Source of the DNA: Streptococcus cristatus
GTDB lineage: Bacteria; Bacillota; Bacilli; Lactobacillales; Streptococcaceae
Direction: 5' to 3'
NCBI RefSeq assembly: GCF_003943815.1
Contig: NZ_RJNA01000015.1
Coordinates: 1-32,451, forward strand
Length of the DNA: 32,451 bases
Numbering within the stretch: the first letter of the stretch is position 1; every line of letters begins with the position of its first letter. The notes under the pieces are model-generated. The model had not been told where the DNA came from. It did no database searches and saw only the letters and a program-made list of their open reading frames with translations. Position numbers and translations under genes: made by a program. Positions 13,517 to 21,956 of the stretch are shown here, one piece after another.

Positions 13517-14787
13517 AGATAGTCTTTCAATTTTTCCAGATTTTCTTTCAAATCATCAAACCGTATCTTAGCATAGTGGTAGGGGCAAGTCTGAATGTAG
13601 CTGCTTTCAAAAAAGTCCAGCGGCAGCTTGCTATGTTTGAGGGAGCTGACTGATGCGAGGGATTGAAGGTCAAAAATCACGCCATCGGTTGTCAACTGGT
13701 GGGGTAGAGGTAAATGAAGGTCGTCCAAGAGGAATTGTGCCTTATTTTTTTCAACTTCCAGTTGGTTCAATAATGCCAGACGATTCTTTTCAAACATTAG
13801 ATTGTCAATATAGAGGGAGAGAGCTTTTTGCATGATGAGGTTACTGTCGTAGTCAACCGCTTTTTTATAGGACAGAAAGGTCTCTCGAATCTGAGGTGGC
13901 AGAGTCAAAGCAGTGATGCGCAGGGCGGGAAAAAGGCTGGTGGAAAAAGACTTGATATAGAGAACATGCTGGCTGTCATCTAGATAGTAAAAAGGCAGTT
14001 CTCGCTTACTATCAAAGTCGGCCAGATAGTCGTCTTCAACGATATAGACATCATAACGTTCAGCGAGGGAAAGGATTTCTTCCTTTTCCTGACGGCTGTA
14101 GGAATGTCCTAGTGGATAGTGGAAACGGGGAATCGTATAGAAAAACTTGATTTGCCCTGTTTGAAAAATCCTTTCTAACTCTTTCAGGTCAATCCCAGAC
14201 GGCTTACGCTCAATAGTCTCATAAGTCAGTTTTTGATTTAGCAGTAAGTCGTTAATTCTATGGTAGGTGGGCTGCTCAACCAGAATGGTCTCTTTGCTAT
14301 TAGGGAAGTCAATCTGAGAGAGAATATAAAGGGCTTGTTGGGTACCGGAAGTCAGAATCAGATTGTCTGCAGAAGTGTAGACCGCCGAGTCCAAGAGTAA
14401 GCGCTGGACCGACTGTCGCAGATCTTCCAGTCCTTCTTGCTGGGAGTAGTAGTTAAAAAGATAGTTTTCTCGACCGATCAGCGTTTCATTGACACAAATA
14501 CGAAAGTCTTCGTAGGCTTGGTGGCGGTCATCTGTCACAGCCAGCTCGATATCTTCCTTTTTATTTTGGTCATTTTCCAAGACATAGTAGCCGCTCTTAG
14601 GCACAGCATAGATGTACTTCTGATAACGAAGTTCAATCAGAGCCTTCTGGGCAGTGTCCTTGCTGCAACTGTAGCGGTCTGCCAGCTTGCGGACGGAGGG
14701 TATCTTTTGCCCCGTACTAAGTCTTCCCTTTTCAATGTCCCTAATAATTTTATCCATGATAACTTGGTATTTTGTCTTTGCTGCCAT
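13504..14787 (-). CDS. MocR-type GntR regulator with aminotransferase-like domain lacking the PLP lysine
   Basis: 427 aa. Residues 1-72 are a GntR winged helix (IPSVRKLADRYSCSKDTAQK). Residues about 95-427 are a fold-type I aminotransferase-like domain: LTSGTQQALYIL (145-156), QPTYH, RFHYPLGHSYS, VEDDYLADF (250-258), and YIKSFSTSLFPALRI. In MocR proteins the last motif normally reads SFSK, the Lys binding PLP as a Schiff base. Here residue 283 is Thr (codon ACC); the nearby K279 is not equivalent. The protein may bind PLP or another ligand non-covalently. A good promoter and GGGAGA ribosome site precede it. It is convergent with the ABC exporter operon, and whether it regulates that operon is unknown. 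Confidence 0.85.
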   Translation of the reverse strand: MAAKTKYQVIMDKIIRDIEKGRLSTGQKIPSVRKLADRYSCSKDTAQKALIELRYQKYIYAVPKSGYYVLENDQNKKEDIELAVTDDRHQAYEDFRICVNETLIGRENYLFNYYSQQEGLEDLRQSVQRLLLDSAVYTSADNLILTSGTQQALYILSQIDFPNSKETILVEQPTYHRINDLLLNQKLTYETIERKPSGIDLKELERIFQTGQIKFFYTIPRFHYPLGHSYSRQEKEEILSLAERYDVYIVEDDYLADFDSKRELPFYYLDDSQHVLYIKSFSTSLFPALRITALTLPPQIRETFLSYKKAVDYDSNLIMQKALSLYIDNLMFEKNRLALLNQLEVEKNKAQFLLDDLHLPLPHQLTTDGVIFDLQSLASVSSLKHSKLPLDFFESSYIQTCPYHYAKIRFDDLKENLEKLKDYLKKL

Positions 14788-14815
14788 TCTGTCTCCCTAC
14801 AGATTCCTTTCTCTT

Positions 14816-14844
14816 ATTTTACCTTATTTCTAGGAAGCTGACAA
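14816..14844 (-). promoter_or_regulatory. Promoter of the MocR-type regulator
   Basis: Minus-strand TTGTCA (14839-14844) and TAAAAT (14816-14821) are separated by exactly 17 nt, about 30 nt before the start codon. Confidence 0.65.
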
Positions 14845-14925
14845 AGTTTCTTGTTCATTCAAAATATAAAAACCAGCCTTGACTTTCCTTCAAAACTAGT
14901 TCAATCTAGAATATTTGCCTCGTGC

Positions 14926-15438
14926 TTATTCTTGCAGAAAGCCCAGTGTAGCTAAGGCTTCCTCGATATAGTCTAGGTCCTGCTGAGAATCTGCCTCGAT
15001 TAGATGGTAGTGGACTCCATTTGTTAGCTCAGATAAGGCACGAAAATCGCTCTCTGAGACTTGATCTAAAAATTGCTGCACATCGCGACGGCAGGTCAAT
15101 TTCAGATAGGTCTGGATTTCCCCATAGACAGGATGCTCAATCATGATATTTTGCACCCGTCCGCCATTATCAACGATGGCCAAAAGTTCGGCTTCGATAT
15201 CGTCCGCCTTGTGTTTGAGTTTAAATAGCCTATGAAAATGAGCGGGTTCATTGCTTTCTTTATAGAGATAGCCCCTATTGGTACTGATAATAGGAGCACC
15301 ATCAGCCCGTAGCAGAGCAATATCCTGAACGATGATTTGGCGAGTAACATGAAATTGTTCCGCCAAAAATTGTCCGTTTAAAGGTTGCCGAGCTTCTTTC
15401 AAAAGGTCTAATACATCATTTCTTCGTTTTTTTGTCAT
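14926..15438 (-). CDS. niaR: NiaR niacin-responsive transcriptional repressor
   Basis: 170 aa from the chosen ATG (MTKKRRNDVLD). A TTG six codons upstream is also open but has no better ribosome site. The N-terminus is a DeoR-like helix-turn-helix (FLAEQFHVTRQIIVQDIALL). The C-terminus is a 3H domain with its conserved histidines: HRLFKLKH, EHPVYGEI and GVHYHLIEA. The family binds nicotinate/nicotinamide and then represses NAD precursor uptake and synthesis genes. It lies 38 nt behind niaX in one operon, so the repressor controls its own transcript with the transporter. The candidate operator is upstream of niaX. Confidence 0.92.
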   Translation of the reverse strand: MTKKRRNDVLDLLKEARQPLNGQFLAEQFHVTRQIIVQDIALLRADGAPIISTNRGYLYKESNEPAHFHRLFKLKHKADDIEAELLAIVDNGGRVQNIMIEHPVYGEIQTYLKLTCRRDVQQFLDQVSESDFRALSELTNGVHYHLIEADSQQDLDYIEEALATLGFLQE

Positions 15439-15476
15439 ATCTTCATTGTAAATCAAATCTCTAGAAGATTCAAGGT

Positions 15477-16001
15477 TTAGCGAATCTTTTTCAGAGCCTG
15501 ATAGACAAATTTTGCAATGACAAAGTCCACCATGCTATGGACGATTGTACCAAATCCAACTAAACCGAAGAGGATATAGAAGGCATTTGCCGGATAGGTT
15601 GTTGTCGTATAAAAGAGAATGCAGACCACTACCTCACCAAAAGCATGAATCAGGGCCAGCACAAAATTAAAGATCCAAGTCTTTTTCTGACTGTCCAGTG
15701 TTTCAGGATGCTTTTGCAGGTAAAGAGCGCCGATAGTCCCGAAGAGCAGGTGAGACAGAGCTCTCAGGGTGATGATGAAAGGAAGGCCGGACATGAAAAA
15801 CCCGATGGTAGAGCCGAGGACGACAATCACTGTCATGAGTGGTGAGATGAACATGGCCAGAAAGATTGCAACGTGGCTGGCTAGAGTGAAGGAAGCAGGC
15901 GGAATGACAATCTTAATCGGCATAACCAGCGGAATAACGATGGCTAGGGCAGTCAAGAAAGCGGTCAGTGTCATAAACTGATTTTTGGATGTTGGTTTCA
16001 T
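15477..16001 (-). CDS. niaX: NiaX, niacin-specific ECF transporter S component
   Basis: 174 aa integral membrane protein with about five to six hydrophobic segments. Features include MPIKIVIPPASFTLASHV near the N-terminus, GFFMSGLPFIITLRALSHLL in the middle and HSMVDFVIAKFVY at the end. It matches the NiaX S-component family, which captures nicotinate/nicotinamide and uses the shared EcfA-EcfA'-EcfT module encoded elsewhere. AAAGGAG precedes the ATG. First gene of the niaX-niaR operon. Confidence 0.9.
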   Translation of the reverse strand: MKPTSKNQFMTLTAFLTALAIVIPLVMPIKIVIPPASFTLASHVAIFLAMFISPLMTVIVVLGSTIGFFMSGLPFIITLRALSHLLFGTIGALYLQKHPETLDSQKKTWIFNFVLALIHAFGEVVVCILFYTTTTYPANAFYILFGLVGFGTIVHSMVDFVIAKFVYQALKKIR

Positions 16002-16018
16002 AATAAACTCCTTTTATC

Positions 16019-16065
16019 TACTGTATATACACTAGAATAGTACATTGTTTTGTCATAAAAGTCAA
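16019..16065 (-). promoter_or_regulatory. niaX-niaR promoter with probable NiaR operator
   Basis: Minus-strand -35 TTGACT (16060-16065), 17-nt spacer and -10 TACTAT (16037-16042). Immediately downstream, covering the expected start near 16030, is the palindrome TGTATATACA (16022-16031), extended by matching TA and TA at 16019-16020 and 16033-16034. An operator over the start site fits repression by the co-encoded NiaR. Promoter is seen; NiaR binding is inferred. Confidence 0.7.
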
Positions 16066-16102
16066 GAAAGTTTTTTAAAAACAAGTGATTTTCTTTGTCC
16101 AT

Positions 16103-16131
16103 TTGTCAATTAAGATAAAATATCGTATAAT
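16103..16131 (+). promoter_or_regulatory. Promoter of phnA
   Basis: TTGTCA (16103-16108), 17 nt, TATAAT (16126-16131). The leader carries a hairpin at 16147-16185 (ggc, cattcgg paired with ctgaatg, gcc) before the AAGGAG ribosome site. Confidence 0.75.
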
Positions 16132-16208
16132 AAGACGGTAAAATATGGCTGTCATTCGGTTCTTATTTTTTTCTGAATGTCTGCCCACTTATAAGGAGAA
16201 ATGAATTA

Positions 16209-16547
16209 ATGAATAATTTGCCAAATTGCCCAAAATGTAACTCAGAATACGTTTATGAAGATGGTGTCCTCTTGGTTTGTCCAGAATGTGCCTATGAATG
16301 GGATCCAGCAGAAGTTGTAGCAGGAGAAGCTGGTCCAGTGGCTATTGATGCAAATGGAAACCAGTTGGCCGATGGGGATACAGTTACCTTAATCAAGGAC
16401 TTGAAAGTCAAAGGTGCTCCTAAGGATCTTAAACAAGGAACGCGTGTGAAAAATATTCGCATCGTCGAAGGAGACCACAATATTGACTGTAAAATTGACG
16501 GATTTGGTGCTATGAAGCTCAAGTCAGAATTTGTCAAGAAAATCTGA
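16209..16547 (+). CDS. phnA: PhnA/YjdM family zinc-ribbon protein
   Basis: 112 aa. The N-terminal zinc ribbon has CPKC at 8-11 and CPEC about 18 residues later. The C-terminal PhnA domain shows [20 protein letters not shown], and the end [15 protein letters not shown] is typical. The historical name links it to alkylphosphonate use, but no such pathway is nearby and the reaction in streptococci is not established. AAGGAG is 10 nt before the chosen ATG. An ATG at 16201 is too close to the ribosome site and reads only two codons before a stop overlapping the true start. A membrane gene follows after 8 nt. Confidence 0.92.
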   Translation: MNNLPNCPKCNSEYVYEDGVLLVCPECAYEWDPAEVVAGEAGPVAIDANGNQLADGDTVTLIKDLKVKGAPKDLKQGTRVKNIRIVEGDHNIDCKIDGFGAMKLKSEFVKKI

Positions 16548-16555
16548 GAAGCGCT

Positions 16556-17182
16556 ATGAATAAAAAAGTAATTCTTTCTTATCGCCTTCTTCTTTTGGTT
16601 TTAGCTTTTGTAGGGGTCTATCTGGAAATTGCTAAACTTGGCGTGGGAATGCTGATGTACTACACGGTCTTGTCTAATCTTCTGGTTCTATTATTCACCG
16701 CCTATCTCATTTTTAGAATGTGGACGGGCAATAACTGGGAGAGTTCCAAGCTGTTGCGCGTGAAGGGCGGTGTAACCATGTGTATCATGATTACCTGCGT
16801 GGTCTATCACTTGCTCCTAGCTCCGATTGCGACAGATTTTTATCGGCTGGAAAATTTCCTTTGCCATTACATTGTGCCTCTCATGTTTTTCTTTGATACT
16901 CTTGTATTTGATAAAAGTCGGCAGTATCGTTGGTTTGATCCCATTTCTTGGACGAGTGTTCCGCTGATTTACATGATTTTTGCTCTTATTAACGGTTTTT
17001 TCTTGAAAATTGATATTCCGAATGCTAAGGATAAACCCTTTCCCTACTTTTTCCTGAATGTCTATAAGCATGGTTGGCCTTATGTCATCAAGATGTGCTT
17101 GATTATCTTTGTGGCTTATCTGGTCTTTGGTTATATTTTTTACGGAATCAAATCTATCTCATTTTCAAAGAAGAAAGCTTAG
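16556..17182 (+). CDS. Pr6Pr-type six-helix integral membrane protein
   Basis: 208 aa with about six hydrophobic segments and few charged loops. Features include YYTVLSNLLVLLFTAYLIF in helix 2, LLLAPIATDFYRLENFLCHY before helix 4, a conserved H in CHYIVPLMFFFDTLVFD, and PYFFLNVYKHGWPYVI. This arrangement resembles the Pr6Pr/FAR-17a-like family, which is uncharacterised in bacteria. It is 8 nt behind phnA and ends at a terminator, so the two form one transcript. No function is proposed. Confidence 0.75.
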   Translation: MNKKVILSYRLLLLVLAFVGVYLEIAKLGVGMLMYYTVLSNLLVLLFTAYLIFRMWTGNNWESSKLLRVKGGVTMCIMITCVVYHLLLAPIATDFYRLENFLCHYIVPLMFFFDTLVFDKSRQYRWFDPISWTSVPLIYMIFALINGFFLKIDIPNAKDKPFPYFFLNVYKHGWPYVIKMCLIIFVAYLVFGYIFYGIKSISFSKKKA

Positions 17183-17202
17183 AGTCTTGTAATAGGAAAT
17201 AG

Positions 17203-17226
17203 AAAACAGATGTTCTCTGTTTTTTA
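17203..17226 (+). terminator. Terminator of the phnA operon
   Basis: aaaacaga and tctgtttt pair over 8 bp with a 5-nt loop and continue into a T-run. Confidence 0.75.
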
Positions 17227-17276
17227 TTTTGTTGAAAAGGATTAATAATTTATCTTGAAAAAAATTCATTTTTTTC

Positions 17277-17305
17277 TTGAAATGGAATTGAAATTGTGGT
17301 ATAGT
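17277..17305 (+). promoter_or_regulatory. Promoter of the pyr operon
   Basis: TTGAAA (17277-17282), 17 nt, TATAGT (17300-17305) preceded by TGG as an extended -10. Transcription would start near 17312, just before the PyrR-binding hairpin. Confidence 0.75.
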
Positions 17306-17322
17306 TATAAACAATTAAATAG

Positions 17323-17448
17323 TCCTTTAATTCTATCCAGAGAGATAGGCAAGGAGCAAAGTAAAAATGATGGGTGGAGTGTGACAAGTGCGTCTTGTTT
17401 CAGCCTGTCTCTATTTTCTGAGGTCTCCTTGCAAAAGGAGGCTTTTTT
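17323..17448 (+). promoter_or_regulatory. PyrR-dependent transcription attenuator
   Basis: Three alternative structures can be read. The anti-antiterminator (17323-17355) pairs tcctt with aagga and ctatc with gatag around a loop containing CCAGAGA, matching the conserved PyrR-binding hairpin. The antiterminator can pair gcaaggag (17349-17356) with ctccttgc (17425-17432), and agagataggc (17341-17350) with gcctgtctct (17403-17412). The terminator pairs aggtctcctt (17421-17430) with aaggaggctt (17435-17444) and is followed by T. With UMP bound, PyrR would hold the first hairpin, free the terminator and reduce pyrR-pyrP-pyrB expression. Confidence 0.88.
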
Positions 17449-17468
17449 AATGTTTTTAGGAGGTTTAG

Positions 17469-17996
17469 ATGAAGACAAAGGAAGTTGTCGATGAGATCAC
17501 CATGAATCGTGCCATCACGCGAATCACCTATGAAATCATCGAGCGCAACAAGGATTTAAGCCAAATCGTTTTGGCAGGCATTAAGACCAGAGGTGTCTTC
17601 ATTGCCAAACGCATCCAGCAACGACTAGCTCAGCTAGAGAAAATTGAGATTCCAGTTTGCGAAGTGGATACAAAGCCCTTCCGAGACGATATCAAGGTTA
17701 AGGAAGACACGACAGTGATTCCAGTTGACATTACTGACCGTGAAGTGATTATTGTTGACGATGTGCTCTATACAGGTCGGACGATCCGCGCAGCCATTGA
17801 TAATCTTGTCAGCAATGGGCGACCATCACGTGTCAGCCTCGCTGTTCTAGTGGACCGCGGGCACCGTGAGTTGCCGATTCGGGCAGACTATGTTGGCAAA
17901 AATATTCCAACGAGCCACCTTGAAGAGATTATTGTTGAAATGACTGAAAAAGATGGTCAGGACCGAGTTCTGATTGTAGAGGAGGAGACAAGATGA
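17469..17996 (+). CDS. pyrR: PyrR, pyrimidine operon attenuation regulator and uracil phosphoribosyltransferase
   Basis: 175 aa, typical length. The PRPP-binding motif is [17 protein letters not shown], and the N-terminal part carries the PyrR features [16 protein letters not shown] and GIKTRGVF. It binds UMP/UTP and then the leader RNA just upstream (17323-17355) to cause termination; many members also have uracil phosphoribosyltransferase activity. AGGAGG sits 5 nt before the ATG. The stop overlaps the pyrP start by 4 nt. Confidence 0.97.
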   Translation: MKTKEVVDEITMNRAITRITYEIIERNKDLSQIVLAGIKTRGVFIAKRIQQRLAQLEKIEIPVCEVDTKPFRDDIKVKEDTTVIPVDITDREVIIVDDVLYTGRTIRAAIDNLVSNGRPSRVSLAVLVDRGHRELPIRADYVGKNIPTSHLEEIIVEMTEKDGQDRVLIVEEETR

Positions 17997-19273
17997 GTCA
18001 AGAAGTTAAATACGATGTCCATGATATGCCAAAACCTGGCTTACTCTTAGGACTTTCATTCCAGCATTTATTTGCTATGTTTGGGGCGACAGTGTTGGTT
18101 CCGATTCTGGTGGGAATTGACCCAGCGGTAGCTCTATTTTCAAGTGGTTTGGGAACGCTGGCTCACTTGACAGTGACCAAGTACAAAATCCCTGCTTATA
18201 TGGGTTCCAGCTTTGCTTATATCGCTGCCATGCAAATTCTAATGAAGACAGATGGGATCGCTGCGGTTGCACAAGGTGCCATCACAGGCGGTCTGGTCTA
18301 CTTCATCGTAGCCCTCATCGTGAAATTCGCAGGTAACGCTTGGATTGATAAGATTTTGCCGCCAGTAGTGGTAGGGCCTATTATTATGGTGATTGGTCTG
18401 AGTCTAGCGGGCACAGCCGTTGGCGATGTCATGTATAAGACAGTTGGGGACCAGAAGGTCTACGACATTACCTACTTTGCTATCGGTATGGTAACCCTCC
18501 TCTGTGTCATTCTCTTTAATATCTACGGTAAGAAAATCGTTGGTATTATTCCGGTACTGCTGGGCTTGATTGTTGGCTATATCTTTGCCCTGATTGTTGG
18601 AGCGGTGACAGGTCAGGAGATTATCTCTTTTGCCAACGTGACAAAAGCTTCTTGGTTCCACGTTCCGCCAATGAATCTTCCGTTTATAGATTATGATTTT
18701 AAATTGTATCCAAGTGCAATCCTAACAATGGCACCGATTGCCTTTGTAACGATGACAGAGCACTTTGGGCATGTTATGGTTCTGAATAGCTTGACAGGCA
18801 AAGATTTCTTTAAAGAGCCTGGCTTGGATAAGACTTTGGCTGGGGATGGTCTGGCTCAGGTCATCGCGGGTATCTTTGGTGCTCCACCAGTGACTAGCTA
18901 CGGTGAAAATATCGGAGTTATGGCGCTCAATAAAATCTACAGTGTTTATGTAATTGCTGGTGCTGCTGTATTGGCTATTGTCATGAGTTTTGTCGGGAAA
19001 GTATCCGCCCTGCTCCAATCAATTCCAAGTCCAGTCTTGGGAGGTATTTCCATCGCCCTCTTCGGGGTAATTGCTTCCAGCGGTTTGAAAATTCTGATTG
19101 AAGCGCAAACCAATTTTGACAACAAAAAGAACCTGCTGATTGCTAGTGTCGTTCTGGTATCTGGTATCGGTGGTCTGACCCTGCAACTATCAGGTCTGCA
19201 AGTTTCAGGAGTTGCCTTGTCAACTGTTCTGGGAATTGCCCTCTACCTCATCCTGCCAGAACCTAAAAATTAG
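17993..19273 (+). CDS. pyrP: Uracil permease (NCS2 family)
   Basis: 426 aa membrane protein with the NCS2 plan of about 14 membrane segments. The N-terminus has [20 protein letters not shown] followed by [19 protein letters not shown]. The substrate-site region includes TMTEHFGHV (the family's conserved Glu) and the second signature [17 protein letters not shown]. It imports uracil with protons. ATG overlaps the pyrR stop (ATGA), and the operon is controlled by the leader attenuator. Confidence 0.96.
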   Translation: MSQEVKYDVHDMPKPGLLLGLSFQHLFAMFGATVLVPILVGIDPAVALFSSGLGTLAHLTVTKYKIPAYMGSSFAYIAAMQILMKTDGIAAVAQGAITGGLVYFIVALIVKFAGNAWIDKILPPVVVGPIIMVIGLSLAGTAVGDVMYKTVGDQKVYDITYFAIGMVTLLCVILFNIYGKKIVGIIPVLLGLIVGYIFALIVGAVTGQEIISFANVTKASWFHVPPMNLPFIDYDFKLYPSAILTMAPIAFVTMTEHFGHVMVLNSLTGKDFFKEPGLDKTLAGDGLAQVIAGIFGAPPVTSYGENIGVMALNKIYSVYVIAGAAVLAIVMSFVGKVSALLQSIPSPVLGGISIALFGVIASSGLKILIEAQTNFDNKKNLLIASVVLVSGIGGLTLQLSGLQVSGVALSTVLGIALYLILPEPKN

Positions 19274-19329
19274 GCTGACGAGATTGCTACATTTGTCCAA
19301 AGTTTTTAATAAAAAAGGAGTATAACATC

Positions 19330-20247
19330 ATGTCATCAAATCAAATCGCACTTAAAAATCTTGTATCTATGGAACACCTTACGAACGAAGAAGTAATGGC
19401 TTTGATCAAGCGCGGGATTGAATTTAAAAACGGCGCAAAGGTTCATTATGATGAGCAGCATATCGTTGCAAACCTCTTCTTTGAATCTTCAACTCGGACT
19501 CACAAGGCTTTTGAAGTAGCAGAATTAAAACTTGGATGCGACCTGCTTGACTTTGATGTCAAGACAAGCTCAGTCAACAAGGGAGAAACCTTGTATGACA
19601 CGATTTTGACTATGTCAGCTCTCGGTGTAGATGTCTGTGTCATCCGTCACCCTGAGGTGGATTACTATAAAGAATTGATCGAAAGCCCAACAATTACAAC
19701 TTCTATCGTAAATGGTGGTGATGGTTCTGGTCAGCATCCGAGTCAAAGCTTGCTTGACTTGATGACCATTTACCAAGAATTCGGTCATTTTGATGGTTTG
19801 AAGGTAGCTATCGCTGGTGACCTTGATCACTCTCGTGTAGCCAAATCTAATATGCAAATCTTGAAACGTCTTGGTGCGGAGCTCTTCTTTGCTGGTCCAG
19901 ATGAGTGGAGAAGTGAGGAATTTGCTGACTATGGTAAATTCGTAACGATTGACGAAGTGATTGACCAAGTGGATGTCATGATGTTCCTCCGCGTACAGCA
20001 CGAACGCCATGACTACAACTCCATTTTCTCTAAGGAAAATTATCATAAACTCCATGGTTTGACGCAAGAGCGCTATGATCGTATGAAGGACACTGCGATC
20101 CTGATGCACCCAGCGCCTGTCAATCGCGATGTAGAAATTGCAGACCATTTGGTTGAAGCTCCAAAATCTCGAATTGTAGAACAAATGACAAATGGCGTCT
20201 TTGTCAGAATGGCTATCATTGAGGCTGTTCTCAAAGGACGAAATTAA
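19330..20247 (+). CDS. pyrB: Aspartate carbamoyltransferase catalytic subunit
   Basis: 305 aa. It joins carbamoyl phosphate and aspartate in the committed step of pyrimidine synthesis. Seen motifs: [16 protein letters not shown] for carbamoyl-phosphate binding, [17 protein letters not shown], and the C-terminal [11 protein letters not shown]. Length is that of the catalytic chain; no regulatory chain is expected in Gram-positives. AAAGGAG lies upstream. It is 56 nt after pyrP with no attenuator between. A strong terminator follows, so carA and carB are not in this transcript as they are in many relatives. Confidence 0.97.
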   Translation: MSSNQIALKNLVSMEHLTNEEVMALIKRGIEFKNGAKVHYDEQHIVANLFFESSTRTHKAFEVAELKLGCDLLDFDVKTSSVNKGETLYDTILTMSALGVDVCVIRHPEVDYYKELIESPTITTSIVNGGDGSGQHPSQSLLDLMTIYQEFGHFDGLKVAIAGDLDHSRVAKSNMQILKRLGAELFFAGPDEWRSEEFADYGKFVTIDEVIDQVDVMMFLRVQHERHDYNSIFSKENYHKLHGLTQERYDRMKDTAILMHPAPVNRDVEIADHLVEAPKSRIVEQMTNGVFVRMAIIEAVLKGRN

Positions 20248-20262
20248 TCTCAAATGTAGCTT

Positions 20263-20306
20263 AGGAGTAGGATTGGACTCAAGAAGAGTCTTCCTACTCC
20301 TTTTTT
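20263..20306 (+). terminator. Terminator of the pyrR-pyrP-pyrB operon
   Basis: Outer arms aggagtagga and tcctactcct are perfect, inner arms gactc and gagtc are perfect, and six T follow. Confidence 0.92.
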
Positions 20307-20344
20307 AAAATTAATCTTAAAGACTTATAAAAAAACAAATGTTA

Positions 20345-20395
20345 AAATCAAAAGAACTACTCGAAATTATGTTTTTTGAGTAGTTCTTTTGATTT
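20345..20395 (-). terminator. Terminator of the nucleoside hydrolase/ECF operon
   Basis: Perfect 18-bp inverted repeat aaatcaaaagaactactc and gagtagttcttttgattt with a 15-nt loop. The right arm touches the stop codon of the minus-strand S component. T-richness on the minus side is moderate. The same hairpin could also stop plus-strand readthrough from pyrB. Confidence 0.8.
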
Positions 20396-20960
20396 ATGCA
20401 TTGCTGGATTTTGCAAAGATTCTTGGGATGACTTTTTTGAGTTGTGGGATGAAGACGAGGCTGACCCCAATAACGATGAGGCGGTCTGCATAGTCGGTTA
20501 GCGCTTGGACGATGATGGTGCTGGTGACCAAATCTAAGCCTAAACCGTGTAAACCTTGAACGATAATACTAGAGCCGCTTGGGGTAATTCCTTTGAAGAC
20601 TATCACAGTGATCAGAGAGGCTAAAGCAGTAGCTGGTAGAGAGACTAGAACCGTTTTCCAGAGGAGGTTTAGTCTTGGTTTTGAATCAGCAGTGAAAAAG
20701 ACCGAGACAAGCAGAGCCAAAAGAATGGCTACTGGAGAGAAATAAATAGCAGAAATGTCTGTTGTAAAAGCGCTAATAAGAGCACTAGCAACCGCTGTTC
20801 CTACTCCCCAAATAGGTCCTAAAATGAGGCTGGCCAATATCGTTCCAAAAGTATCCAAATAAACAGGAAGTTTTAGAAAAAATGCGATGTTGGCCCCGAT
20901 ATAGTTTAGAGCGATGCAGATAGCTGTAAATGTAATGGTAAATGGTGTTGTTTTTTTCAT
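20394..20960 (-). CDS. ECF transporter S component, predicted queuosine/queuine-type substrate
   Basis: 188 aa with about five to six hydrophobic segments. Typical S-component features are the N-terminal TFTAICIALNYIGANIAFF, LPVYLDTFGTILASLILGP, GVGTAVASALISAF and a C-terminal basic tail. It would bind its substrate and work with the shared EcfA-EcfA'-EcfT energising module. It is 4 nt downstream of a nucleoside hydrolase and shares a leader with a preQ1-I-like aptamer. This points to uptake of a 7-deazaguanine base or nucleoside (QrtT/QueT-like role). S-component identity is fairly firm; the substrate is inferred from the riboswitch. Alternative: a ribonucleoside carrier. Confidence 0.78.
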   Translation of the reverse strand: MKKTTPFTITFTAICIALNYIGANIAFFLKLPVYLDTFGTILASLILGPIWGVGTAVASALISAFTTDISAIYFSPVAILLALLVSVFFTADSKPRLNLLWKTVLVSLPATALASLITVIVFKGITPSGSSIIVQGLHGLGLDLVTSTIIVQALTDYADRLIVIGVSLVFIPQLKKVIPRIFAKSSNA

Positions 20961-20964
20961 AATC

Positions 20965-21942
20965 TTATCCTAAATTTAAAGTTTCTAGATCTTGGCAGAT
21001 GATTTCCTTTGACGTGCTGAGTATCACGGAGAGAAAATCCTGAAAGAAGAGGCGGGGGTTTACTTGAGTCAGCACCTTAGCATTGGCTTGCTTACCATAA
21101 AAATGATAGGCATCAACCAGCGTTTGTCCCACAGCAATGCCTTCCGTTGCAAGATCGACGAAGGAGTCAAAGCCTTGGCAAAGGTCCTCATGCAGGAAAT
21201 GGGCAACGGCCAATGGATCGTTGATGACACAACCGATGATATGTTCATACTCCCAATGAAAATCCCAGTAAAAACGAGTGATTTTTCCGACAAAGTCAGC
21301 GACTTCAGGATTGATAAAACGCATATATTCCAAGAGATTGGGTGTCAAGACAATCTTTCGAGTGACATCTAGACCGACCATTTCAATCTTTTTTCCAAAT
21401 TTTTCGTAGGTTTCTTGGGCTGCATGCGGATCGCACCAGTAGTTGTACTCCGCTACGGGCGAACAGTTGCCGTGCGATTTGTAATTGCCGCCCATGCTGA
21501 CAAATCGGTCTAGATGTTGCCCAAGTGTAGGATTTTTCCTAAGAGCCAAGGCAATATTGGTCAAAGGTCCTAGTGCAATGATGGAAGTATCACTATTTTT
21601 CTGGAAATAGTCAGCTAGAAAATCATATGCCGCTTGTGGCTGGGCTTGGGTGGAACTATTTCTTGTTATCCCACTTTCCCCTAGTCCATCCATACCGTGG
21701 GTATCCTGGGCGGAGACAAAGTCACGAACTAAGGGCTTGTCGGCTCCTGCATAAACTGGAATATCCAGCCTATTCAGCCTTTCTAAGATTTTAAAGGCAT
21801 TTTCAAGACCAAGTTCCACTGGGACATTTCCAGCGACTATGGTCAAAGCTACGACCTCTAAGTCATGGTGTTGCAAGGCATAGAGCAGGGCTATGCTGTC
21901 GTCTATGCCAGGATCGCAGTCAATAATAACTTTTCTTTTCAT
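20965..21942 (-). CDS. IunH-family nucleoside hydrolase, QueK-like candidate
   Basis: 325 aa. The family cleaves the N-glycosidic bond of ribonucleosides to base plus ribose. The calcium site DCDPGIDD is at residues 7-14 region, with MDGLGESG about 84-91, SMGGNYKSHGNCSPVAEYNY at 149-168 and the final calcium Asp in INDPLAVAHF (D242). Residue 241 is Asn where classic inosine-uridine hydrolases have the catalytic His, so base specificity or mechanism differs. AAAGGAGG precedes the ATG. With a preQ1-I-like riboswitch in the leader and an ECF S component 4 nt downstream, the likely substrate is queuosine (releasing queuine), as described for clostridial QueK. That substrate is inference; the family is certain. 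Confidence 0.9.
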   Translation of the reverse strand: MKRKVIIDCDPGIDDSIALLYALQHHDLEVVALTIVAGNVPVELGLENAFKILERLNRLDIPVYAGADKPLVRDFVSAQDTHGMDGLGESGITRNSSTQAQPQAAYDFLADYFQKNSDTSIIALGPLTNIALALRKNPTLGQHLDRFVSMGGNYKSHGNCSPVAEYNYWCDPHAAQETYEKFGKKIEMVGLDVTRKIVLTPNLLEYMRFINPEVADFVGKITRFYWDFHWEYEHIIGCVINDPLAVAHFLHEDLCQGFDSFVDLATEGIAVGQTLVDAYHFYGKQANAKVLTQVNPRLFFQDFLSVILSTSKEIICQDLETLNLG

Positions 21943-21956
21943 AGGTCCTCCTTTTG

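Noticed and set aside
14870..14925. Possible terminator of niaR (ctag, attgaa, ctag on the minus strand)
   Set aside because: Only a 4-bp stem; too weak to call.
15439..15456. TTG start adding six residues to NiaR
   Set aside because: No better ribosome site; the ATG gives the family-typical N-terminus.
17368..17385. Five-codon ATG-ATG frame in the pyr leader as a leader peptide
   Set aside because: The leader is explained by PyrR binding; no run of regulatory codons is present.
17255..17494. 79-aa frame across the pyr leader
   Set aside because: It runs through the PyrR attenuator and overlaps the pyrR start; the sequence is explained by RNA structure.
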